Shown here piece by piece: positions 50,673 through 59,866 of a DNA stretch of 64,000 nucleotides; position 1 is the stretch's first letter; every line of letters starts with the position of its first letter. Origin of the DNA: Kutzneria sp. 744 (lineage in GTDB: Bacteria; Actinomycetota; Actinomycetes; Mycobacteriales; Pseudonocardiaceae); the NCBI RefSeq assembly GCF_000568255.1, contig NZ_KK037166.1, positions 8,255,280-8,319,279 on the forward strand, in the 5' to 3' direction. A program made the position numbers and the translations under genes. The notes beneath the pieces are model-generated. The model saw only the letters and a list, made by a program, of their open reading frames with translations, had not been told where the DNA came from and ran no database searches.

Positions 50673-51497
50673 ATGATCCTGGTAACCGGGGCGTCCGGCA
50701 CGGTCGGCCGCCCACTCGTGGAACTACTGGTGTCCGCCGGGTTGAAGGTGCGCGCGGTGGCACGGAACCCGTCGGCGCTGCCGCGCAGCGTGGAGGTGGT
50801 GGATCGGCCGGTGCTGGAGGGAGTCACCGGGCTGTTCGTCAACCCCCGCGCGGTCGGCGACGACATCGACGGGCTGCTGGCTGAGGGCAAAGGCGTGCTG
50901 AAGCGGGTCGTTGTGCTGTCGGCGGTGAACGTCGACGACGACCTCGACATGCAGCCGTCACGGTGGCGAGGTGACCGCAACACCGAGGTGGAGCGGGCGG
51001 TCACGGCCAGCGGCCTGGACTGGGTGGCACTGCGGCCGACGACCTTCGCGGCCAACGCCTTCGGGCTGTGGGCGGAGCAGATCCAGCACGGGGACACGGT
51101 GCGTGGCTCATACGCGGAGGCCACCTGGTCGCCGATCCACGAGCTGGACCTGGCCGAGGTCGCGCTCCATGCGTTCCTGGACGACGGCCTGCTCGGCACC
51201 CGGCCGGTGCTGACCGGCCCGGAGTCGCTCACGCAGAGGGAAATGGTCAGCGCCATTGGCGACGCCATGGGCCGCGAGCTCACCTATCTGGAGATGGCGC
51301 CGGAGGTGGCCCGGGCGGCGCTGGTCGGCCGCGGTTTCCCGGCCGGATTCGCGGCGGGCCTGCTGTCCTTGCAGGCACGTTCGGTCGGCGTGCCGGCGCT
51401 GATCACCAACGAGGTGCGCCGGGCGCTGGGCCGTCCGGCGCTGACCTTCGCCCGCTGGGCGTCGGACAATGCTTACGTCTTCGGGAGGGCGGCATGA
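50673..51497 (+). CDS. NmrA-like NAD(P)-binding protein
   Basis: A 274-residue atypical SDR of the NmrA/TMR type. Cofactor motif TGASGTVGRPLVELL at residues 5-19, NVDDDLDMQPSRWRGDRN, LRPTTFAANAFG and the SPIHELDLAEVA motif are present. Members act as NAD(P)H-dependent epimerases/reductases or redox sensors. It directly follows an ECF41-type promoter, and oxidoreductases are classic ECF41 targets. The ATG lies about 9 bp after the -10 element, so leaderless translation is possible. It overlaps the next gene as ATGA. Confidence 0.87.
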   Translation: MILVTGASGTVGRPLVELLVSAGLKVRAVARNPSALPRSVEVVDRPVLEGVTGLFVNPRAVGDDIDGLLAEGKGVLKRVVVLSAVNVDDDLDMQPSRWRGDRNTEVERAVTASGLDWVALRPTTFAANAFGLWAEQIQHGDTVRGSYAEATWSPIHELDLAEVALHAFLDDGLLGTRPVLTGPESLTQREMVSAIGDAMGRELTYLEMAPEVARAALVGRGFPAGFAAGLLSLQARSVGVPALITNEVRRALGRPALTFARWASDNAYVFGRAA

Positions 51498-52159
51498 GGA
51501 TCACGGTTTTCGCGGCAACGGGCGGCATCGGCCGCTGCGTGGTGGACCAGGCCGTCGCGGCCGGTCACGAGGTCACCGCCGTGGTGCGGGACCCGAGCAA
51601 GGTGGCCTCGGGCGTACGCGCCGTGCGGGCCGATCTGTCCGATGTGGACACTGTGCAGCTGGAGAAGGCAGTCGATGGGGCCGATGCCGTGCTGTCGGGC
51701 CTGGGCCCGCGCAACGCCCGCGTGGCCGGCATCGCCTCCGCCGGCACGCGAGCGATCGCCGAGGCCATGAAGGCCACCGGCACACGGCGTTTGCTGGTGG
51801 TCAGCGCCGCGCCCGTGTCGACCACGCCGTCGCCCGACCGCCCCAATCCGCCGCGCCATGACCCCGCCGAGGGCATCATCATGCGCACCGTGCTGACGCC
51901 CATCGTGCGCAAGGTGTTGGAGGCGCACTATCGCGACCTGGCCATCATGGAGGACATGCTCCGGGCCAGCGGCCTGGACTGGACCTCGGTTCGGCCGCCG
52001 CGCCTCACCGACAAGCCCATGACCGGCCGCTACCGCACCGCCATCGAGCAGAACATCCACCGCGGGGCATTGATCCCACGGGCGGATGTTGCCCACTTCA
52101 TGCTGGCCGCGATCACCGACCCGCGCACGTATGGTCACGCGATCGGCATCGCCACCTGA
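51494..52159 (+). CDS. NAD(P)H-binding reductase (atypical SDR)
   Basis: A 221-residue protein with the Rossmann motif FAATGGIGRCVVDQAVAAGH at the N-terminus, LSGLGPRNARVAG, RRLLVVSAAPV and the terminal ALIPRADVAHFML segment of NAD(P)H-binding SDR-like proteins (flavin-reductase/BVR-B group). It probably reduces a flavin or small carbonyl. It is translationally coupled to the upstream NmrA-like gene and so belongs to the ECF41-controlled unit. Confidence 0.87.
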   Translation: MRITVFAATGGIGRCVVDQAVAAGHEVTAVVRDPSKVASGVRAVRADLSDVDTVQLEKAVDGADAVLSGLGPRNARVAGIASAGTRAIAEAMKATGTRRLLVVSAAPVSTTPSPDRPNPPRHDPAEGIIMRTVLTPIVRKVLEAHYRDLAIMEDMLRASGLDWTSVRPPRLTDKPMTGRYRTAIEQNIHRGALIPRADVAHFMLAAITDPRTYGHAIGIAT

Positions 52160-52181
52160 CCCGACGCCGCACTGCCCGCGG

Positions 52182-54434
52182 TCATGCCATCGGCGTCACG
52201 ACATGACTCGGCTGCATCACCCGGTCGAAGCCGACAAACCGCCGGGGGCCGGTCAGCTCCAACGTCAACGTCGACTCAATGTCCACACTGGACCGTCCGA
52301 TGCGGAGCTCCACCGCGCCGGGATCGACCTGCCGCTGACCGGAAAGTCCGGTGTAGCAGGTGAGATCGGCGTGCAGGGTGAAGTCGACCCGGGTGGTGCC
52401 GCCGGGCGGCAGGGTGACGCGGGAGAAGGCGATGAGCTGCTGCACGGGGCGGACGACCTCTGCGACGGGGTCGTGCAGGTACACCTGGACGATCTCGGTC
52501 GCCGGCACGGCGTTGTCATTGCGGAGGGTCACGGACAGGTGGCATTCGCCGTCGGTCGGCCAGTCCCGTGCGGAATCGGCGTCGAGCCAGGTCACGGGGG
52601 CGTAGCTGAGGCCGTGCCCGAAAGGGAACAGCGGCGTGGGGTCGACGCTGCTGAGCTCGGTCCGACGGCCCAAAATCGGGGCCAGATAAGTGGAAGGGTG
52701 GCCGGCGCCGGCCCGCGGGAAGCTGACCGGCAGCCGGCCGGAGGGATCGACCCGCCCGCTGAGCACGTCGGCGAGCGCGGTCGACCCCTCCTCCCCGGGC
52801 AGGAAACCACACAGGATGGCGGCCAGACGGTCCACCTGCCGGGAGATCTCGTAGGGCCGGCCGACCAGCAGCACCAGCACGACCGGCGTGCCGGTGTCGA
52901 GCACGGCCTCCAGCAGCTCCTCCTGCCGCCCGGGCAGCCGCAGGTCGGAGACGTCGCAACCCTCGCCGGACGTGCCGGTGCCGAACATGCCGGTCCGGTC
53001 GCCGAGCACGACCACACAGAAGTCGGCTTCCCGGGCCACCGCAACGGCTTCGGCGATGCCCGCGTCGTCGCCGCCGAGCACCGGACAGCCCAGGGCGTAG
53101 CTGACGTCGTAGTCCTTGCGCAGTGCGTCGAACACAGTCGGCACCTCGATGCCAACGGGCACATCGGGATGGTGCACGCCGACATGCACGGGGAAGGAGT
53201 AGCAGCCCATGACCGCGTGCTGGTCGTCGGCCCGGGGACCGATCACGGCCACGCGCGCGCCGGCCGGCAGCGGCAGAGTGTCCCTGTTGTGCAGCAACAC
53301 AATGGACCGGCGGGCCAGGTCGAGGGCCAGCGTTCGGGACGACTCCGGGTCGAGATCGAAGGGACCGGCCGGCTCGGGGGAGTAGTCGTCGTCGAGCAGG
53401 CCCAGCTGCCACTTCTGTTCCAGCACGCGGGAAACGGCGCGATCGACCAGCGCCGGGTCGACGTCGCCGGCCGCCAAGGCTGCCAGCAGCGCGTCGCCGT
53501 AACAGGTCACGGTCGGCAACTCGACGTCGATGCCCGCCCGCAGCGCGAGACCGGCCGCTTTCCCTGGCGTGTCGGCAAGTCCGTGCAGCGTCTGGAGGAA
53601 AGACACGGCGTGGTAGTCGGCGACGACCGTGCCGGTGAAGCCGTACACCTCACGAAGCCGTTGCGTGAGAAGGGATTCGTCGGCAGCGGCCGGGATGCCG
53701 TCGTTGTCGGTGTAGGCGTTCATCACCGACCGGGCCCCGGCCCGCAACGCCATCTCGAACGGCGGCAACAACACATCGGCCAGCTCGCGCGGGCCGATCG
53801 ACACCGGCCCGAAGTTGCGGCCGGCGCGGGACGACGAGTAGCCGGCGAAGTGCTTCAGCGTGGCCACGACTCCGGCCGACTCCAGGCCACGCACGTACGC
53901 GCTGCCGATCAGCCCGACCAGGAACGGATCCTCGCCGATCGTCTCCTCGACCCGGCCCCACCGCAGGTCACGCGTCACGTCCAGCACCGGCGCGAGCCCT
54001 TGGTGCACGCCGAGCGCCCTCATACTGCCGCCGATCGCGGCCCCCATCCGCGCCACGAGGTCCGGATCGAAGGCGGCGCCCCAGCACAGCGGCGACGGGA
54101 AGATCGTCGCCTGCCACACGGTCAGCCCGGTCAGGCACTCCTCGTGCGCGATCGCCGGAATGCCGAACCGGTTGGCCGCCATGATCCGGCGCTGGCTGTG
54201 CGCCAACCCCCGCGCGCCGAGCTCCGGATCCACCGGCAACGTGCCAAAAGTCCTGGTCAGCTGGCCGAGCCCGTGCCGGACGGCGGCGTCGAAGTCGACC
54301 GCGGCCAGGTCCGAGTCATCCTGCGTCGGCGCGACGACGCCGCCTTCGTCCTGGTTGAGCCAGACGCTCTGCAGCTGGGCGACCTTCTCCTCGACGGTCA
54401 TCCGCGCCAGCAGGTCCGCTACCTCGGGGCGCAT
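52182..54434 (-). CDS. Glycoside hydrolase family 3 beta-glucosidase-like enzyme
   Basis: A 750-residue GH3 enzyme with the full three-domain layout: TIM barrel (IPAIAHEECLTGL, KHFAGYSSSRAGRN, nucleophile in VVADYHAVSFL), alpha/beta sandwich (VVVLGDRTGMFGTGTSGEGCD, acid/base region) and a C-terminal fibronectin III-like domain (GHGLSYAPVTW, VQVYLHDP). No signal peptide is visible, suggesting intracellular hydrolysis of imported oligosaccharides. It overlaps the LacI gene by 16 bp and lies opposite a sugar ABC operon. Confidence 0.9.
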   Translation of the reverse strand: MRPEVADLLARMTVEEKVAQLQSVWLNQDEGGVVAPTQDDSDLAAVDFDAAVRHGLGQLTRTFGTLPVDPELGARGLAHSQRRIMAANRFGIPAIAHEECLTGLTVWQATIFPSPLCWGAAFDPDLVARMGAAIGGSMRALGVHQGLAPVLDVTRDLRWGRVEETIGEDPFLVGLIGSAYVRGLESAGVVATLKHFAGYSSSRAGRNFGPVSIGPRELADVLLPPFEMALRAGARSVMNAYTDNDGIPAAADESLLTQRLREVYGFTGTVVADYHAVSFLQTLHGLADTPGKAAGLALRAGIDVELPTVTCYGDALLAALAAGDVDPALVDRAVSRVLEQKWQLGLLDDDYSPEPAGPFDLDPESSRTLALDLARRSIVLLHNRDTLPLPAGARVAVIGPRADDQHAVMGCYSFPVHVGVHHPDVPVGIEVPTVFDALRKDYDVSYALGCPVLGGDDAGIAEAVAVAREADFCVVVLGDRTGMFGTGTSGEGCDVSDLRLPGRQEELLEAVLDTGTPVVLVLLVGRPYEISRQVDRLAAILCGFLPGEEGSTALADVLSGRVDPSGRLPVSFPRAGAGHPSTYLAPILGRRTELSSVDPTPLFPFGHGLSYAPVTWLDADSARDWPTDGECHLSVTLRNDNAVPATEIVQVYLHDPVAEVVRPVQQLIAFSRVTLPPGGTTRVDFTLHADLTCYTGLSGQRQVDPGAVELRIGRSSVDIESTLTLELTGPRRFVGFDRVMQPSHVVTPMA

Positions 54435-55426
54435 GTCGACCCCCGCACGACGAGGTGGGTGTCCAGGGTGACGTGCGTCTTCTCGATCTCCTCGCCCCGC
54501 ATCAGCTGCACCAGCATCTCGACCGCCCGCCGGCCCATGACCTTGATCGGCTGGTTCACGGTGGTCAGCGGCGGCGAGTTCAGCGCCGACTCGGGGATGT
54601 TGTCGAAGCCGACCACGGACAGGTCCTCCGGCACCCGCAGCCCCAGCGACCGCGCCGTCTCGACGGTGGCGATGGCCGAGGCGTCGTTGGACGCGAAAAC
54701 CGCAGTTGGTGGCGTAGGCGCGAGCAAGGACCGTTCTGCCGCCGCGGCCGACACCACGGGGTCGTAGTCGCCGGGCAGCATCAGAGCCTCGTCCACCGGC
54801 ACCCCCGCTTCGGCCATCGCCTCCCGGAAGCCCCGCTCGCGCAGCCGTGCCGACTGGAGGTCCTCGCGCCCGGCCAACATGGCGATTCGCCGGTGCCCCA
54901 AGGAAAGCAGGTGCTCCACGGCCAGTCGGGCGCCGCGCAGGTTGTCGGAGTCGACGGTCGGCAGCCCGGACGGGCCGGTGTGCGGGTCGACGGCCACCAC
55001 CGGGGCGGCGAAGCGCACGTCGAGCACGCTGGGCGTGACCAGGACGGCCCCGTCGATGAGCGTGCCGGACAACCGGGACAGGTAGCGCCGCTCCCAGCCG
55101 AGCTTGGCCCCGCTGCGGCCGCCGGCCGAGTACACGACCAGCTCGTAGCCGGTGTCCCGGATGGCGTCGGCCGCGCCCCGCAGCAGCTCGGTGCTGAACG
55201 GCTCGATGTCGGCGACCAGGATGCCGATCACGTTGGTCTTGTGGTTGCGCAGGCTCTGCGCCACCAGACTGGCCTCGTAGCCCAGGTCGGCGATGACCGC
55301 CCGGACCCGGGCCATGGTGTCGGCCGACACCCCGTAGCGGTCGTTGATGACCTTGGAGACGGTCGCCACCGACACGCCGGCGACCGCCGCGACGTCCCGG
55401 ATGGTGACCCGTGAGCTTGGCTGCAC
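54419..55426 (-). CDS. LacI family transcriptional regulator
   Basis: A 335-residue LacI protein: helix-turn-helix VTIRDVAAVAGVSVATVSKVINDR with hinge, then the periplasmic-binding-like effector domain (VIGILVADIEPFSTELLRGA, DNLRGARLAVEHLLSLGHRRIAML, FASNDASAIA). The GTG at 55426 follows GGGCGGG. It is co-transcribed with the GH3 gene and divergent from the ABC uptake operon; the GTTATCGACAAC sequence between them is its likely operator. Confidence 0.92.
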   Translation of the reverse strand: MQPSSRVTIRDVAAVAGVSVATVSKVINDRYGVSADTMARVRAVIADLGYEASLVAQSLRNHKTNVIGILVADIEPFSTELLRGAADAIRDTGYELVVYSAGGRSGAKLGWERRYLSRLSGTLIDGAVLVTPSVLDVRFAAPVVAVDPHTGPSGLPTVDSDNLRGARLAVEHLLSLGHRRIAMLAGREDLQSARLRERGFREAMAEAGVPVDEALMLPGDYDPVVSAAAAERSLLAPTPPTAVFASNDASAIATVETARSLGLRVPEDLSVVGFDNIPESALNSPPLTTVNQPIKVMGRRAVEMLVQLMRGEEIEKTHVTLDTHLVVRGSTCAPR

Positions 55427-55451
55427 CCGCCCGACGGTACCCGTGTAAAAC

Positions 55452-55463
55452 GTTATCGACAAC
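55452..55463. promoter_or_regulatory. LacI operator GTTATCGACAAC
   Basis: An imperfect 12-bp palindrome (10 of 12 positions symmetric) with the central CG of LacI-family operators. It lies in the divergent region between the LacI gene and the sugar-binding protein gene, 25 bp from the LacI start. Confidence 0.6.
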
Positions 55464-55559
55464 GATTGACACGCGCTCCGGGCGGCCCCAGACTCAGGCA
55501 CCAATTCGGGCCGTGGAGCCCGGTCCAGCTCGGCCGACGTCGTCAGGAGTGGACCAGTA

Positions 55560-56822
55560 ATGCGAAGCATCCGGCTGTGCGCCGCCGTGGTCGCGGCGCT
55601 GCTCGTCGCCGCGTGCGGCTCGTCGGGAACCACCGGTTCCGGCGCGCTCACCTGGTGGCACAACGGAACGTCAGACCCGCTCAAGAGCCTGTGGCAATCG
55701 GTCGCCGACGGCTACCACGCGGCACATCCAGACGTCACCGTCACCGTCGACCCGATCCAGAACGAGCAGTTCCAGACCAAGGTGCCGCTGGCCCTGCAGT
55801 CCGACTCGCCGCCCGGGGCCTACCAGCAGTGGGGCGGCGGCCAGCTGACCAGCCAGATCAAGTCCGGCAAGGTGCTGGACCTGACCTCGGCGGTGTCGGG
55901 CTGGATCGGCAAGCTCGGCAAGGCGGCCGAGGGCTGGCAGTCAGGTGGCAAGCAGTACGGCGTGCCCTACGACCGCCACGTGGTCGGCTTCTGGTACCGC
56001 AAGGACCTGTTCGCCAAGGCCGACATCACCACGCCGCCCGCGACCATGGCGGACTTCGACGCGGCCATCGACAAGCTGCGCGCCGCCGGCGTCACGCCGG
56101 TCGCGATCGGCAGCAAGGACCGCTGGCCGGACGCCTTCTACTGGGACTACTTCGCGGTCCGCGAGTGCTCGACGAACGTGGTCAAGCAGTCGATCGAGGC
56201 GCAGAAGCTGGACGACCCGTGCTGGCGCAAGGCCGGCGACGACCTCACCGCGCTGCTGGCCAAGAAGCCGTTCCAGGAGGGCTTCCTCGGCACCCCGGCG
56301 CAGCAGGGCGCCGGCAGCTCGGCCGGCATGGTGGCCAACGGGCAGGCCGCGATGGAGCTGCAGGGCGACTGGGAGCCCGGCACCATGGCCGCGCTGACCG
56401 AGGACAAGGACTTCGCCAGCAAGCTCGGCTGGTTCCCGTTCCCGTCGGTCGACGGCGGCGCCGGCGACCCGGGCGTCACGCTCGGCGGTGGGGACGGCTT
56501 CTCCTGCACCACCGCGGCCCCGCCGGCCTGCCCGGACTTCCTGAAGTACATCAGCAGCACAGAGGTGCAGAGCAAGCTGGCCGCCGCCGGCATCGGCCTG
56601 CCGGTCAACCCGGACGCCGCGAGTGCCCTGAAGGATGCGACGCTGCGACAGGTGTTCGACTTCAGCCAGAAGGCGACCTACATCCAGACCTACTTCGACG
56701 TCGCCCTGCCCACCGCCGTCGGCCAGGCGCTCGACGACGCCATCGCCAACTTCGTGGCGGGCAAGGGCACCTCGGCGAGCGTCGCGCAATCGGTCGGCCA
56801 GGCGGCGACGGGGGACCGGTGA
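55560..56822 (+). CDS. ABC transporter sugar-binding lipoprotein
   Basis: A 420-residue family 1 solute-binding protein with a lipoprotein signal (lipobox VAAC at about residue 19). The body has LTWWHNGTSDPLKSLWQSV at the N-terminus, YGVPYDRHVVGFWYRKDLF and the terminal VPNPDAASAL-like VNPDAASALKD. The pattern fits binding of an oligosaccharide such as a glucoside, which the neighbouring GH3 enzyme could cleave. AGGAGTGG precedes the ATG. It overlaps the permease gene as GTGA. Confidence 0.9.
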   Translation: MRSIRLCAAVVAALLVAACGSSGTTGSGALTWWHNGTSDPLKSLWQSVADGYHAAHPDVTVTVDPIQNEQFQTKVPLALQSDSPPGAYQQWGGGQLTSQIKSGKVLDLTSAVSGWIGKLGKAAEGWQSGGKQYGVPYDRHVVGFWYRKDLFAKADITTPPATMADFDAAIDKLRAAGVTPVAIGSKDRWPDAFYWDYFAVRECSTNVVKQSIEAQKLDDPCWRKAGDDLTALLAKKPFQEGFLGTPAQQGAGSSAGMVANGQAAMELQGDWEPGTMAALTEDKDFASKLGWFPFPSVDGGAGDPGVTLGGGDGFSCTTAAPPACPDFLKYISSTEVQSKLAAAGIGLPVNPDAASALKDATLRQVFDFSQKATYIQTYFDVALPTAVGQALDDAIANFVAGKGTSASVAQSVGQAATGDR

Positions 56823-57697
56823 CCCGCAGGCTCGAACTGGCGCTGCTGCTCGGCCCGGCACTGGTGCTGTTCGTCGGCTTCGTGCTGGCGCCGATCGGCG
56901 TCGCCGCGTACTACAGCCTCTACGACTGGCAGGGTTTCGGCTCGCTGACCGACTTCGTCGGGCTCGGCAACTACTGGGACGTGTTGGGCGGCGCGGTGTT
57001 CCAGAGCGCCGTCCAGCACAACCTGGTGATCGTCGTGTTGTCGCTGGTCGTTCAGCTGCCGATCAGCGTGGGCATCGCGTTGCTGCTCAACCGAAAGCTT
57101 CGTGGCCGCTCCGCGCTGCGGCTGGTGGTGTTCGCGCCGTACGTGCTGTCCGAGGCCACCACCGCCGTGATCTGGCTGCTCATCCTGCAACCCGGCGGCT
57201 TCGTGGACCAGGCGCTGTCGTCCTTCGGTCTGCACGGCCTGATCCGCCAGTGGCTGGCCGACCCGAAGGTGGTGCTGCTGACCCTGTTCGTGGTGATCAC
57301 GTGGAAGTACATCGGCTTCGGCATCATCCTGCTGCTGGCCGGCCTCCAGGGCATCCCCACCGAGCTCCGCGAGGCCGCCGCCCTCGACGGCGCCTCGGCC
57401 TGGCAGGCCACCCGCCAGGTCGTGCTTCCCTTGCTGGGCCCCACCATCCGCATCTGGATCTTCCTCAGCGTGATCGGCTCGCTACAGGTCTTCGACGTCG
57501 TCTGGATCATGACGCTGGGCGGTCCGGCCAACGCCTCCACCACCATGGCCACCTACCTCATCGACCACGGCTTCAAACGCTACGAGTTCGGTTACGGCAG
57601 CGCGGTGGCGGTGGTGCTGTTCATCATCTGCTTCGCGTTCGCCTTGCTGTACCAGAGATTCGCGCTACGCAGGGACACGGAAGGCGCACTGAGGTGA
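56819..57697 (+). CDS. ABC sugar transporter permease (MalF-like)
   Basis: A 292-residue inner-membrane permease with six spans and the EAA loop REAAALDGASAWQATRQVVLP. The SLYDWQGFGSLTDFVGLGNYWDVL region after the first span is typical of MalF/UgpA-like subunits. It overlaps the binding protein and the second permease genes as GTGA. No ATPase gene is in the operon. Confidence 0.9.
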   Translation: MTRRLELALLLGPALVLFVGFVLAPIGVAAYYSLYDWQGFGSLTDFVGLGNYWDVLGGAVFQSAVQHNLVIVVLSLVVQLPISVGIALLLNRKLRGRSALRLVVFAPYVLSEATTAVIWLLILQPGGFVDQALSSFGLHGLIRQWLADPKVVLLTLFVVITWKYIGFGIILLLAGLQGIPTELREAAALDGASAWQATRQVVLPLLGPTIRIWIFLSVIGSLQVFDVVWIMTLGGPANASTTMATYLIDHGFKRYEFGYGSAVAVVLFIICFAFALLYQRFALRRDTEGALR

Positions 57698-58542
57698 GGA
57701 CCACCGCCCCGGACATCATCAGGCGGCGCAACTCGCTGCGACCATTGGGCTATCTCGCCGCCCTGCTCGTCGTCGGCGTCACCGTCGTCCCCCTGCTGTT
57801 CGTCGTGATCGGCGGCTTCCGGACCACGGCCCAGGTCAACGCCGCCCCGGTCGGCTGGCCCAGCCCCTGGGTGGTCGACAACTACCTCGCCATCCTCGGC
57901 GCGTCGACGTTCTGGCGGTTTCTGTGGAACAGCGCCGTGATCGCGGTGATCGCCACGGCGCTGGCGGTCGGCTGCGGCGCGATGGCGGGATTTGCCCTGT
58001 CGCGCTACAGGTTCCGTGGCCGCGAGGCGTTGTACGGGCTGTTCACCGTGGGTCTGCTGTTCCCGCTGGCCGTGGCATCGTTGCCGCTCTACCTCCAGCT
58101 CAGGCAGATCGGCCTGTTGGAGAACCCGTTGGGGGTGGCGATTCCCGAGGCGGCGTTCTCGTTGCCGGTCACCATCCTCATCCTGCGGCCGTTCATGCTG
58201 GAGATACCGCAGGAGGTGGAGGACGCGGCCACTTTGGACGGAGCGTCGCGGCTCGGGTTCTTCTGGCGTATCCTGCTGCCGCTGTCGATGCCGGCGCTGA
58301 GCACCGTGACGGTGCTGGCCTTCGTGACCAGCTGGAACGCCTACCTGCTGCCGTTACTGGTGTTCAACGACCAGTCGCATTTCACTCTGCCGTTGGGCGT
58401 GGCGACGTTCCAGTCGCAGTACTCCCAGGACACGGCCCGGATCCTGGCCTTCACCACGCTGTCCATGGTGCCGGCGCTGGGGGTGTTCGTGCTGGCCGAG
58501 CGGCGGATCGTCGGCGGGCTGAGCGGCTCGGTCAAGGGCTGA
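57694..58542 (+). CDS. ABC sugar transporter permease (MalG-like)
   Basis: A 282-residue permease with six spans, the VIGGFRTTAQVNAAPVGWPSP periplasmic loop after span 1 and the EAA-type loop EDAATLDGASRLGFFWRILLP. It forms the channel with the preceding permease and, by analogy with other actinomycete systems, would use a shared ATPase encoded elsewhere. It is the last gene of the LacI-linked uptake operon. Confidence 0.9.
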   Translation: MRTTAPDIIRRRNSLRPLGYLAALLVVGVTVVPLLFVVIGGFRTTAQVNAAPVGWPSPWVVDNYLAILGASTFWRFLWNSAVIAVIATALAVGCGAMAGFALSRYRFRGREALYGLFTVGLLFPLAVASLPLYLQLRQIGLLENPLGVAIPEAAFSLPVTILILRPFMLEIPQEVEDAATLDGASRLGFFWRILLPLSMPALSTVTVLAFVTSWNAYLLPLLVFNDQSHFTLPLGVATFQSQYSQDTARILAFTTLSMVPALGVFVLAERRIVGGLSGSVKG

Positions 58543-58545
58543 GCA

Positions 58546-58559
58546 TCGGCCGAAAGTCA
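58546..58559 (+). promoter_or_regulatory. Shared 14-mer TCGGCCGAAAGTCA, copy 1
   Basis: This 14-mer is identical to one at 62313-62326. It lies 75 bp upstream of the MmpS-like lipoprotein gene, nearly the same distance (73 bp) as the second copy from the ABC ATPase gene, and bases downstream (CCGGA, GTCC, GGGC-GAGGCGGC) also agree. It is probably the binding site of the NarL-type response regulator. Confidence 0.6.
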
Positions 58560-58620
58560 GAGGCCGGAATCCGTCCCCGGGCAGAGGCGGCCCCACGTCC
58601 CGGCACGGGACGATGCGGGC

Positions 58621-59016
58621 ATGACGATGAGCCGCCTGATTCCGATGGTCACTCTGGTCGCGGTGGGCGGTGCCCTCCTTGCCGGATGTGGCAACAAGAG
58701 CTACACCTACGAGGTCAAGCTCCAGGTCACCGGCGAGGGCTCCGGCGAGGTCACGGTCGAGTACCCGACCCAGCCCGGCACCACCGACAACAAGAGCCCC
58801 AAGAGCACGCCCAAGAAGAGCACCACCACCGAGACCCTGCCCTTCCACGAGACGCTGCTGGCCGCCGGCCTCGGCCACGTGTCCGTGTCGGTCAAGACCA
58901 CCGACGGCAAGCCGGTCAAGTGCGCCGTGACGCTGGAGAAGGACAGCCCGATCACCAAGGAGGGCAAGGGCACGGTGCAGTGCGACGCGGACATCACCGA
59001 GAGCACCGACAACTGA
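58621..59016 (+). CDS. MmpS-like lipoprotein
   Basis: A 131-residue lipoprotein with signal peptide and lipobox LLAGC at about residue 22. The mature part is a small beta-sandwich (YEVKLQVTGEGSGEVTVEYP, LGHVSVSVKTTDGKPVKCAV, GTVQCDADI) with a Lys/Thr/Ser-rich insert. The pattern resembles MmpS proteins that work with MmpL exporters, but no MmpL gene is nearby, so the family call is tentative. Its promoter shares a 14-mer with the ABC exporter at 62386. Confidence 0.65.
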   Translation: MTMSRLIPMVTLVAVGGALLAGCGNKSYTYEVKLQVTGEGSGEVTVEYPTQPGTTDNKSPKSTPKKSTTTETLPFHETLLAAGLGHVSVSVKTTDGKPVKCAVTLEKDSPITKEGKGTVQCDADITESTDN

Positions 59017-59097
59017 CCGAGCCAGTTGTCGGTCGAATCCGGACACGTGTCCCCGCGGAATTGGGACCGCGCGGCGGATTCGCCTAGCGTGAACGGC

Positions 59098-59778
59098 ATG
59101 TCACAAGTGGAGATCGTGCTGGTGCACGGGGCCTGGCACGGTTCGTGGTGCTGGGAACCGCTGCGCGTCGAACTGGCCGCCCTCGGCCGACGGTCGCACG
59201 CCGTCGACCTGCCCAGCGCGTCCGGGCCGGCCTTCGGCGTGGACGCCGACGCCAAGGTCGTCCGTGAGACGGTGGACTCGGTCAGCGGCTCGGTGCTGCT
59301 GCTGGGCCACTCCTACGGCGGGATTCCGGTGTCGCAGGCGGCGGCCGGCGCCCAGAACATCGCGCGCCTGGTCTATCTCGCCGCGTTCCAGCTCGACGAG
59401 GGCGCGAGCCTGCTGTCCTCGGTCGGTGCGGAACTGCCGGCCGACCAGGAGTCCGTGCCGCTCGGGGACGACACGATCGACCGGTTCTACGCGGACGTGC
59501 CGGCGGACCTGGCGCGGGACGCCGTGTCCCGGCTGCGGCCGCACAGCGCGCAGTCCTGGCGGGACGAGCAGTCCGCCGCCGGCTGGCGCGACATCCCGTC
59601 CACGTACGTGCTGTGCGAGCAGGACAAGGCGATCAGGGTGGAGTTCCAGGCTGAGCTGGCGCGGAGGGCGGACGAGGTCCGACGGCTCGACGCCGGCCAC
59701 TCGCCGTTCCTGTCCATGCCCGCCGAGCTGGCCGCGATGCTGGACGAGATCGCGTCGGCGGCCGACGACGCTTCGTGA
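59098..59778 (+). CDS. Alpha/beta hydrolase (tandem copy 1)
   Basis: A 226-residue alpha/beta hydrolase of the short EstA/salicylate-esterase-like type. N-terminal VEIVLVHGAWHGSWCWEPL, nucleophile elbow GHSYGG near residue 65 and catalytic histidine in DAGHSPFLS near 202 are visible. It likely hydrolyses an ester or lactone in the cytoplasm. It is very similar to the next gene, including identical stretches such as FYADVPADLARDAVSRLRP, so the pair arose by tandem duplication. Confidence 0.88.
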   Translation: MSQVEIVLVHGAWHGSWCWEPLRVELAALGRRSHAVDLPSASGPAFGVDADAKVVRETVDSVSGSVLLLGHSYGGIPVSQAAAGAQNIARLVYLAAFQLDEGASLLSSVGAELPADQESVPLGDDTIDRFYADVPADLARDAVSRLRPHSAQSWRDEQSAAGWRDIPSTYVLCEQDKAIRVEFQAELARRADEVRRLDAGHSPFLSMPAELAAMLDEIASAADDAS

Positions 59779-59866
59779 GGGATATCCCTGATCCGGGCCT
59801 GAGTCGTGGCTCGCGGGCCTACCGTGATTGTCCTGGGTCGGCGGGTAAACCTGATGGGGGACACGC